Part shown: piece after piece, positions 54,801-64,000 of the stretch
Position numbering within the stretch: position 1 is the stretch's first letter
Layout: the number at the start of each line of letters is the position of its first letter
Origin: Heterostelium album PN500
Lineage: Eukaryota > Evosea > Eumycetozoa > Acytosteliales > Acytosteliaceae
Assembly (NCBI RefSeq): GCF_000004825.1
Contig: NW_008805068.1
Location: 620,001 to 684,000 of the forward strand
DNA length: 64,000 nt
Reading direction: 5' to 3'
Position numbers and translations under genes: made by a program
Notes under the pieces: model-generated
Databases searched by the model: none
Seen by the model: only the letters and a program-made list of their open reading frames with translations
Told to the model about the DNA's origin: nothing

Positions 54801-55334
54801 AAGTGTAATTATATTTATCAATCTCATTGATTACTAAATTTGGCAATTAAACAACAGCAGACCAGGTTAATCAAAAAAAAAAAAAAACAAAAAAAAATAA
54901 AAATAAAACCCTTTTTTGAAAACATTAAATAAAATTATTATTTGTGTGACTTAAACCAGAGAGAAGTTGAACATAGTTATTCGGTTGCTTTGCGAATTAA
55001 GTTGTTCTCAAGTTTTTAATTTTCAAATATTGATCAATGGGTTGTGTGGGTGAACCAAACTGTTTTTTTTTTTTTTTTTTATTTCTCAATTTTTTTTTTG
55101 GATGACAAAGCAATTAATATAAATTAATCTGGACAATCCATTTATTAGATCCAAACAGTTAAATTTATTAATATCACCAATTTATTGTAATATTACTTTT
55201 GTTATTATAACAAATTAAATTTTATTTTTGTTATTTTTATTTATTTCTATATAGTTTCAAAGAATTCTTCTTACCATAGCTATCTATAAGAAGAATCAGA
55301 AAAAGCAAAAATCTTTCATTAGTCAATTTATAGC
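54801..55334. other. intergenic spacer
   Basis: AT-rich with poly-A (54870-54890) and poly-T (55064-55080) runs; no gene seen. Confidence 0.5.
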
Positions 55335-56438
55335 ATGGAATTATTAAGAGTTAACGAACATCATCAGTATAATAGTGATTCAACAGACTTGATACCACTA
55401 TATCCAAAAACAGACAAATTCTATTACATTTCACAATCTTCAGGCATCATTCCTGTGAAGACAGCGGATGAACTTGTATTCCAGAGTCAAGGTAATATCG
55501 AAGGCCAAATTCATACATTCAATAGCAAATCAAAACTATCAGAGAATATAAAGAACAAGCTCAATATTGAGTCATTATCTACCTCGGTTGGTAGAATCTT
55601 TATTTTGTAAGTAACCTTTTAAATAACACTTTGTAAATCAAGAATTAAGTACTAATGACGTAAATTATTATACAGATGTCTTGAGGAAAGCAGGAATCAA
55701 GAATATTGGGTATCATGCAGTGGATTCTGTGTCAGTCAAGATATAGTGGTCAGTTCGGCCCTAAAGGATAGCGTTGGAGTCACCAAAAAAAGAGTTTATA
55801 TATATTTCGGAGTCGATGCAACTGTCGGCGAGGAATTGGATTTGGATGACATCGAAGATAACCCAGATGTCTATGAATTGAAAACCGTCAAAAGAAACGA
55901 TCAGATTGAGTTTTTTAGATTCAGCGACGAAGATTCCCCACCTAATGTTAAGTACCTGCTGCCAACCATCGCAGAACCCTCATTGGATCAGCAGCCCATT
56001 CTCATTGGATTTCCTACCTACACCAATATGGACGATTTCAGAGATGATTTCTCTGGCGATTCAGCTGGACTGTCGACATCGGACATCGACGGCATCTACA
56101 GAAAGCTATCGAGAGACACCAGAGGTTTCCAACGTCGTATTGTTTCCATTTCCAAGACACCAATTTCATCGAGTGATAGCAAAACCATCAAACACAAGTG
56201 CAATACATTATATGGAATGACAGGTGGCGCACTCGCAACCGGCCAAACCGATTATCAGTTTATCGGTATTCACTTGGAGGGATTAAAATCCGAACAATCA
56301 AACATTGCACTTTCAGTTACCAGCGCCAGCTTCTTTCAGTTCTACAAAACCTATGTTTTATCCAACAACAGCTTTTTAAAGAGACATGGCTCCACCTTAC
56401 AATCATACATTGATCATTGTCAAAAGTTGAATCTCTAA
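55335..56438 (+). CDS. trypsin-like family member, plus strand, whole triad lost, shortened
   Basis: Exons 55335-55606 and 55676-56438, 344 residues. N-module: DELVFQSQGNIEGQIHTFN, VGRIFIL. After CSGFCVSQDIVVSS the histidine segment is replaced by ALKDSVGVTKKRV, the aspartate region is contracted (RNDQIEFFRFSDE) and the serine site is CNTLYGMTGG. The domain is shorter before the aspartate site than in other members. The core and C-terminal features remain (FIGIHLEGLKSEQSNIALSV, FLKRHGSTLQSYIDH). It marks the right end of the array. Confidence 0.8.
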
Positions 56439-57056
56439 GCAAATGTACAATCGACAAACTTAGCGCGCAACTTCACCAACCCAGCTCACTTTTATTTTAC
56501 ATATCAACAACTCCAACTACTGTATAAAAAATCAAACATACAACAACATTTTTTTATTTTATGTATCTATCTATCTATCTATCAATAAAATATAAAAACC
56601 TCGCCTTTATTGGCGAAAATGTGTTTATTGTGTTGTTGTGGTTGGTCAATAATTTAGTTATCAATAGTCAATCTATTGATAAGACTAATCATAATTTAAT
56701 TCATTTCCAAAAAAAAAAAAAATGAATAATAATAAAAGATCCTTCTCACTTTTATTATTCTAATAATAAAAGAATTATTAATATTAAAGATTTTTTTATT
56801 TGATTAAATTTTTAATGAGCTCAAATTAATACTAACTTCCTGCAAATTTTTAAATTTGAAAATCATTCTAAACCGCCAAAAACTCAAATTTTTATCCGTT
56901 GAATATTTTTTTTGTTCATCTTTCTTCATTTTGATTAAAGTTGATAATTTAATTAATTATTTATTTATTGTTTATTTTTTTTATTTATTATTAATTATTT
57001 CTTTATTTTTAAATAAATATATTAAAGTTGAATAGAAAAATAATATATATCATAAA
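56439..57056. other. intergenic spacer upstream of the kinetochore gene
   Basis: AT-rich, with an ATCT tetranucleotide run (56569-56583) and a TAAAAACC..GGCGAAAA patch. Contains the promoter of the next gene; nothing else recognised. Confidence 0.5.
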
Positions 57057-60000
57057 ATGAGTACACCACTTAAAGTTAGAGATAACAAGATGTCTACTGG
57101 TGGAACTCCATCAAAGACAAAGAGTGGAGCTAGTGGTACAACACCATTAAAGAGTAGACCAATCAATAATAACAATAGCAATTCAACGATAGAAAAAGTT
57201 TCAACAACACCTACCGTTAAATCACCGAAATCATTAACTAAACCATCGAAATCAATATACGATAACAAAGAGAATCAAACCGAGAACATAGGTTATCTAG
57301 TTAGAAAAGCAAAGAATCAAACAAATGAAAGGTAACTATAATTTTATCTTTTCAATCATTTTAGAAATATATATTAATTATTTTTTAAAATATAGAAAGA
57401 GAAAGAGTATGGGTGTAAGTTTTGCAGAGACTGTTGAAATTAGAGTATTCGAAAAGATGGAATCAACTTTATCGACCAAGAAGAATCAATCCAAGAGACA
57501 GAGTACCGCTGCAATGAAATCCAGTCAACAATCACAACCATCTCCACAAAATCAATCACCTGATTCTGCTGAAAATATCGTTGAAAAAGTTGAAAATCAA
57601 ATTGATAAAATTGAAGTTGAAAATAATAATAATATTATAGTAAATAGTAATAATAATAATAATAACAATAATATAGCATATAATAATAAATCACCTTTTG
57701 GTACTATTGATGAAGAAGAAGAGGATCTAAACGATCAAGATGGAATGACAATGGAGTTCACTGCTACTTTTCCAGGTCGTATCTATGTACCGTTGAAAGA
57801 ACCAAATACCAACACTGATGGTGACCAGGAAATGTTTGACATGAGCCAGTGTTCGATGGATACCAGCCAGATTTCAGAGTTTGTATCGCAATCACCTGCA
57901 CACAAGACAACCAAGAGATTTGTTGACCAGTCTCCACGTGGCACCCAGGAGAATCTTCCATCGCTCCTGTCGTTGGCTGCCGAAGAAGAAGATTTTGCCA
58001 ATGCCGCCATCTTTAAGAAGCCAATGACACCCACCAATAAGTCTATATTGTCGTCCTCACCAGACTCTGACAATGGAAGCAACGATGGTGGTGGTTCGCC
58101 AATTCCCACACTCACTGACCTCTATGAAGAGGACATGACTGGCAATTTCAAGGAGATCGTTGCCAGACTTGGAAAGGTGGAATCTTCAGACGACGCTGAG
58201 GCCGAGACTGAGGTTGAGAGCCAACCAGAGGAACAAGATCTAACTACCAAATTCCACATTGAAAATGGTACTCAAGGTGCTGGTGGACGTCTTTTAAGTG
58301 TTCTCGATGATACCACTATGGATTTCAAAATACCAACTAAACAAGAAATTCAACAATACCAAGAGCAACAACAAGGACAAGAAGAAGAGCAAGAGCAAGA
58401 AGAAGAGCAAGAATATCAACAAGATCAAGATGATATGTCATTTACACAACCAGTAGGACATATTATTCAAATGGCAAAGAATGCTGAAAGACAAACTGAT
58501 TTGAACCAATCAATTAACCAATCAATGAACCAATCTATGAACCAGTCAATGTGTGATGATATGACTATAACAAAATCATTTGGTGAGATTCTAATGGTTG
58601 TAAAGAAGAGAATGTCATTGAAATCCAACAACAATAATACTAGTATTTCCAAGTGGGATGTCAATGATGATGTTACCAATAACTTAAAGTGTTTAACTAC
58701 ACCCACCAAAACCATTGTTATCGATCATTCTACACTACTGGTAAACCCACAGGATCAACCACAAGAACCTCAGCCAATTCAAATACAACCAACATCGCAC
58801 GTTTTCTATCATTCCACTACAAATAATCCTTTGGCAGAGTCAATGGTTACCAAGACACAGACCAACAGTGATTTCCAACATTTGAAACAATATACTTGCA
58901 CTCCTTCTTTTACCAACTACGAAGGTGAGGATTCTTTTGTCTATGGCAAGCTTAATTTCAACCGTAGCAATATATCCGATGCCAAGAATGGATTGGTTCG
59001 TCCATCGCCCCAGACCGATGGTAGTGTCTTCCAGATTCCAGCCCCAAAGTCAAATTTCCCCAACACCCACCAAGCAGTAGGACCAGCTATTCCATCAAAC
59101 TCGTCAGCCACTGCCGTCCCACAACAAGAGAAGCCAAAGAATATTCCACGTTTCGACAATGAGTTGGATGGTTCTCTCTACAGTATTGTTGGTTCCAAGC
59201 AGTTTGATGCTAACAACATGTCTGTGCGACAATCATCCATGATGATCGAAGACTTGATGTCACTCAGAGAGACTTCCTCCAGCTCCATCAAGAAGATCAC
59301 ATTTAATGAATTCCTCTACCTTTCAAACTGCCGATTCTTGGATGATCCATCTTCCAAGTCAAAACGTCCATCTCTTGTCGGAATGTTGGTCAACAACACC
59401 GACGAGAACGACGGTACCGATCTCCGTAGCCAGCTAGTAGCCGCCTACTGTTACAACCGCCAAAATGTCACATTCCGTGCTGGCTACGATGAATTGAAGG
59501 GAATGATCACATCGATCAACGAATTCAATCGTCTGGCCGAAGAGAAGATGAATCAACAGAATCCACCTATTTTCGCATTGATTCAACGTTCCACCAAAGA
59601 CGATCTCATCAGCAAGCAACATCTCTTAAAGAAGATCAAAAACTCAACAAAGCTTTCAACTCAGAGCACCTATATTCAATGGCGATGTGAATTGGAGCGA
59701 AAGGTCAGCAGTGAGCTTACACTCTCCAAACAACAGTTGAGTGCCGACCTTGCTGCACTAGCTGAGCGTATCGAACAGACCAAAAACACTGAGCACCAGT
59801 TGTTGATGGAATTCCAATATCTAAAGAATCATCAACACCAACAGGAACTCCAGAAGCAAAAGCTCTCAGAGAAAATTGCCAACAAGACCAATGCAACCGA
59901 TCAAAAGTTGGTCAATCAACTCAACGACGAACACAATCGTGTAGCTCAACTCACCAATGTTTCACATTGGACTGTTCTCCAGTGTTCTACCAACTCGATC

Positions 60001-60606
60001 TCTGTCCAGTATCAATCTCAATACATTAGATACTCGATTAACTTTAACTTATTGTCGACCAACAACAATGTAGTTACCTCCACCAAATTCTCAATGTCAC
60101 CATTGATCTGCCAGAACAATCCAATCTCAAGACTAGAGTCAGAGTTGGTTGGAAAGTTACAGTTGGAAAAGAGTGTACTCTCAAAGATTACCACTTCCAA
60201 AGCCATCCGTGAAGCAATGACAACCGTATCAATTGCAATCAGTCGTGTTGAAAGACTATGCCAAGAACTCAAGCAATTGGAAACACTCTACAATCTGCGC
60301 ATCATTCCATTCAGCAACACACCACTTACCTCTAGTAGCCAAGGTTTCGCTTATTCATCAGAGTCCAAGTCGCTAATGTTGGAAATTCAATTGTCTAATT
60401 CCAAACTCTATAGAAAGTTACTGTTACGTCTGCATGTTCCAGTCTCCTATCCAAGTGGCAACATTGAATACAGTTTCAAATCGCTGATTGGCAGTGTTGA
60501 TTCCAAAGAGGTTTCAGAGATTATCAACTACAACTGTTTCGATAACCAGAGAAAAGGAAAACTTTCAAAGACCATTCAATCTTTGGATTCTCTACTCTCT
60601 GAATAG
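57057..60606 (+). CDS. knl1: KNL1/Spc105-like kinetochore scaffold
   Basis: Exons 57057-57331 and 57396-60606, 1161 residues. KNL1/Spc105/Spc7 is the large outer-kinetochore scaffold that binds PP1 and, through phosphorylated MELT repeats, Bub3-Bub1 of the spindle checkpoint. Seen here: a basic Ser/Thr/Pro-rich N-terminus, then RKRKSMGVSFAETVEIRVF at about residues 92-110, a PP1-docking V-x-F in basic context as in KNL1. Next come scattered MELT-like sites (GMTMEFTATF ~209, EDMTGNFKEI ~337, DDTTMDFKIP ~397, DDMTITKSFGEI ~478). ITFNEFLYLSNCRFLDD at ~726 matches the start of the Spc7 domain, followed by a long coiled coil to ~900. A final globular part (SISVQYQSQYIRYSINFNL) fits the RWD domains. 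Low-complexity N and QE runs lie between. No other kinetochore gene is nearby. Confidence 0.8.
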
Positions 60607-60777
60607 AATTTATCATCCATGTTTTTCCCAGTTGTAAAAATATTGTTAAATTTGGATTGAATTAATACAACTATCCAAACATTTGTAAATAAATAAAATA
60701 AAAGTAAAATAATTAATATTAAAAAAAAAAAGTTTAAACAACTTTTCATCGTTCTATCTTTTATTGTTATCTGTGAC

Positions 60778-62400
60778 TCAAAAAAATTTAACAATATCAA
60801 TTGTACCTAAAGCAAATAATGGTTGTAAATCTGTTTTTGTAATATTTGAATTCTATAAAGATGTTTAATTAGTTTCTAATTTACCAAATACATATTAATT
60901 AATATTTTGTACATACTGATGTTAATATTAACTTTGTTAAATGCTTTGAATATTGATTAATATTTTCAATTGATATAGGTGTAATATTTGATCTCTGTTC
61001 AATATAAATGATATTCATTAGTAAAATTACTTCTTTTAAGAAAATATAAAGTTTATAATTACCTCTAAGATTAATATATTTAAACTACTACAATTAATGA
61101 GTATTGGTAAAAGTTGTTCATCGTTGATCAGTGTACTACTTAAATCTAAATGATTAATAAATTTACTTCTTGAAAAGATTTTATTGATCATTGGTAAATC
61201 GAGACTATAAACAATAATGCAATTAATATATATGTATATTGATTTGATGTTATTAAGTTACTTACTTCCAAGATTTCAAAGACAGTGAAAGTAAATTTGG
61301 AAAATAAACATCAGTAGAATCGCCACCATCGGTGTTTGAGAGATCCAAAGATAGTAGGTTTGACGAAGATGCACTTATATTCGATACTTCTCTACAGTGA
61401 GAGATATCCAGTGACTTTAAATTTTGACATGATTCGAATATGAGGTTGACAATATCACTAGTTAACCACTGGTTATTAGTAATACTAAGTCGTTCTAGAT
61501 GTATTAAATTCATCGCAATTGCACCAATATCCTCTCCTGTCATCTTTGACAATGAATATAAATGTAACTCTTTCATATTCTTGTATGTACATAGCTTATC
61601 GACGATTGTTTTGTGAAACAGATTATCCTTATATCTTCCACTTAATGACTAATTTAATGCAATGTTTAATATTAATATTAGGTTATTTATGATTTAGAAC
61701 TGCAGTTTAATTTTAAACTATTATTTTTACTTACCAAATAATTAAGAGAAGGACATGACTCTAAGAATCTAAGAAACATAAATGATTCAATTGAACCAGG
61801 AAGTGAAAGTGATGTGATCGATGAAAGATATCGAAGTATCATAATGGTATTTGTATTCGATCGAAGTGTAGGCAGTTTAAGAGAAAGTAGTTTTGGTATT
61901 TCCGGTATTTGTTCCTCTTGTTGTGGTGGTGGTAGTTGTTCTTCTGTATATTCGTTGGCAGTTATCGTCGTTGTCGTTGTTGTTGTTGGTGTGATAGTCG
62001 GTGGTAGACATCCTTTAAATAAACCATTGATAAAGTTTATAGTGATACATTGATCTATTGAGAGATGTTTCAATCGTGACAGTAGGTAGGCATTGGCAAG
62101 GTATGACATTGACTTATCGGTTAGTTGGTAGCAACCATCGAGAATAACACTGTCTATGAATGGCACCTGGTGTCCATCTCTATAATACTGATTGAGAAGC
62201 TGTGCCAATTTGAAGAGATGAGTGTCTGTGAAATGAATCATCCGTGCAAGGTTAATAGTGCACCACCTGTTTGATCGCAAGAAAAACCCACGGTATCTCT
62301 TACAAGTATTTCCAAACGCTAAGAAATCTGGAAAACTATCTATAAAAGATACTAATACTTCGAATAGATAATTTTGAAATAATAATTGATTATCTTTCAT
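60778..62400 (-). CDS. LRR/F-box-like protein, five exons
   Basis: Exons 62400-61735, 61648-61266, 61204-61063, 60994-60917 and 60852-60778 join in frame, 447 residues. The start MKDNQLLFQNYLFEVLVSFI with FLAFGNTCKRYRGFFLRSNR gives an F-box-like head. It is followed by leucine-rich repeats of the cysteine-containing AMN1/FBXL type: FIDSVILDGCYQLTDKSMSY, LKHLSIDQCITINFINGLF, LKSLDISHCREVSNI and LNILILE. A Thr/Gln-rich insert interrupts the repeats at about residues 135-165. The small last three exons each carry about one repeat. Probably an SCF-type adaptor; substrates unknown. The gene converges with the KNL1-like gene 170 bp away. Confidence 0.75.
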
Positions 62401-62794
62401 ATTAATAGAAATAATATTATTATATTGAATATTTTATGATCACTATTAAAAAAAAAAAGTAAGATTTCAATCAAGTCATAGGAAAACCCAGGGAAGAAAA
62501 TATTAAAAAAAAAAAAAACATATTTTTGATCCTGGTTGACCTTATTATCAAATGTAGTTAACTATGTATCAAAGCCCAAAAATATAATCAAAATTTTAAA
62601 TAAAAACATAATAATTATTTTTAATTTTAATTGTTATTTGTAAATAAAAAAAATCTAAGTTTATTTGATTGTTTATAAAGAAAATAGAATAGACCATTCT
62701 AAAAACAAATAAAATTTATTATGATTTAATGTTCTCAGTTTAATGTTTATTATTGAATTGTATTTTGATTTTAACTTTGATTGTAACATTTTGG
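62401..62794. other. intergenic spacer
   Basis: AT-rich, no gene recognised; the A-runs at 62448 and 62504 are simple sequence. Confidence 0.5.
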
Positions 62795-64000
62795 TTAAAT
62801 CAAGGATTTGAATTTCAAAGTGAATTCACCAATGATGATTACGTCGTTATCTTTAATTCTGTAAGGTGAGACTACATTTACTTTTTTGCCGTTGATGATG
62901 TAGAATTTGTTTCTACCGATATTGGTCAACTTGAAACTCTTGGAACCTTCAACAAAACTAATACAACAATGGTATCTTGAAACTACCTTTGATGGTAAAT
63001 TAATATCGATTTCCTCGTGTTTCTTTGTTAATCTTCCAAGAACTGTATTACTCTTTGAAATCTTGATTACTTGATTGGTTTCTACATATAATTATTAAAG
63101 TGATAATATAATATATTAATTTGTTAATGAAAGTTCAAAGTTCATTACTTATTATAATATAAATCATACCTTTGATTGTTATCTCTGCAATTGGGTTTGG
63201 ATATGTTACTGAAGGTACATCTGATATTACGATATTTTCTTTCTTGTTGTTTGTATTGCTATTGCCAGAAGTACTCTGTACTTCTGATATATTATTGACG
63301 TGTTGTATGGTCGGTGTTGGTATAGGTGTTTGAGTATTTACTGTTGAAATCGGTGAGATTGGATTACTGTTGGTCTTTGTTGCTGAAAGTAAAGGTGATT
63401 TCGAAGGTGAAGGTATTTTAAGTTTAAGGTTAAGTTTTCCTGGACTCTCTTGAATAGCTGATCGTATATTTTGTTGTTGACTATGTTGTTGTTGTTGTGG
63501 TTCGTGTGAAGTTGTTTCTTTTACATTATTATTTATTGCTGCTTTTGGTGTTGTTGTGGTTGTCGTTGTCGTTGTAATATCTATTATATCATTGTTATCA
63601 CCAACACTACTATTATTATTACTATTATCATCATGAATGACAATAGGTGATGATACTATAGATGGTGGTGATGCCGATAGCGGTGACATAGATGAAGGTG
63701 TACTACTACTTGTAATAGTTGGTGGAGATGTATTTGTTTTGCTCGGTGTCGTCTTCTTTCTCTTTACATTTCTATTGTTTTCACTTTGAGCATCTCCATT
63801 TAATCTAGTTGTTTGTTGTTGTTGTTGATGTTCCATCATTTGTTGATATTGTTGTTGTTGTTGTGTGTTCCTCTTTATAAAAATATTATTATATACAGCA
63901 TTTTCTCGTTCTTGTTGCATGCTCTGCAGTCTCTCACGCATCTCTAGTTGTCTATCGATTTCCTTTTGTCTATGTTGCAATTCGCTAGTGTTCAACGCTT
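62795..64000 (-). CDS. FHA-domain protein, 5' end outside the window
   Basis: Two exons visible, 64000-63170 (continues beyond the window) and 63081-62795; about 372 residues seen. The first part is a Gln-rich coiled coil (LQHRQKEIDRQLEMRERLQ), then long Ser/Thr/Pro/Asn-rich low complexity with KRKKTTPSKT, a likely nuclear localisation signal. The C-terminal exon is a forkhead-associated domain: NTVLGRLTKKHEEIDINLPS, VVSRYHCCISF, FKLTNIGRNKFYIINGKKV and NDVIIIGEFTLKF. This matches the family order G-R, S-R-x-H, N-x-x-N-x-x-x-[IV]-N-G. FHA domains bind phosphothreonine, so a nuclear adaptor in kinase signalling is likely. The specific orthologue is not recognised. Confidence 0.75.

Overview
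The window looks like a chromosomal segment of a social amoeba (Dictyostelia), probably not D. discoideum itself. Non-coding DNA is very AT-rich, genes are compact with short GT-AG introns, homopolymeric Q/N/T tracts are common, and there are F-box/LRR proteins of the kind that are numerous in dictyostelids. All gene models below were read and spliced by eye.

Layout. 0-1.8 kb: a CWC25-like splicing factor (minus). 1.8-12.8 kb: a gene-poor, repeat-rich zone. It holds an inverted pair of near-identical units at 2.9-4.06 kb and 11.1-12.0 kb, each with a promoter-like flank, a 95-bp intron and a 22-bp minisatellite. It also holds a 13-bp minisatellite, fold-backs, an unusually GC-rich island at 6.65-7.2 kb, three ~200-bp direct repeats and one polyQ protein gene. 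13-26 kb: single-copy genes, namely an F-box-like protein, the 46-residue RNA polymerase subunit RPB12/RPABC4 in three exons, a nine-exon 1800-residue RCC1-repeat protein, an LRR/F-box-like protein and a secreted protein.

26.4-56.4 kb: the centrepiece, a local expansion of 15 genes (16 protease domains plus one relic) for cytosolic-looking trypsin-like proteins. Each unit has a small N-terminal module ending in a VGRIF[VI] motif, a phase-2 intron at the same place, and a protease domain with T-A-[AG]-H, N-D-[LI] and G-x-SGG motifs. Twelve genes lie on minus and three on plus. All three plus-strand genes, and the minus-strand gene at 26431, have lost catalytic residues. One gene (31304-34423) carries two protease domains, each missing a different triad residue, behind a ~220-residue beta-rich domain that resembles gasdermin pore domains in pattern only. 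The mixture of intact proteases, degenerate copies and a fused extra domain suggests a fast-evolving defence or cell-death type locus; this is inference.

57-64 kb: a KNL1/Spc105-like kinetochore scaffold, a five-exon LRR/F-box-like gene and a 5'-truncated gene ending in an FHA domain. A decayed stretch at 34.9-37.5 kb holds coding relics and a possible LTR-retroelement fossil. I found no tRNA, rRNA or CRISPR array.
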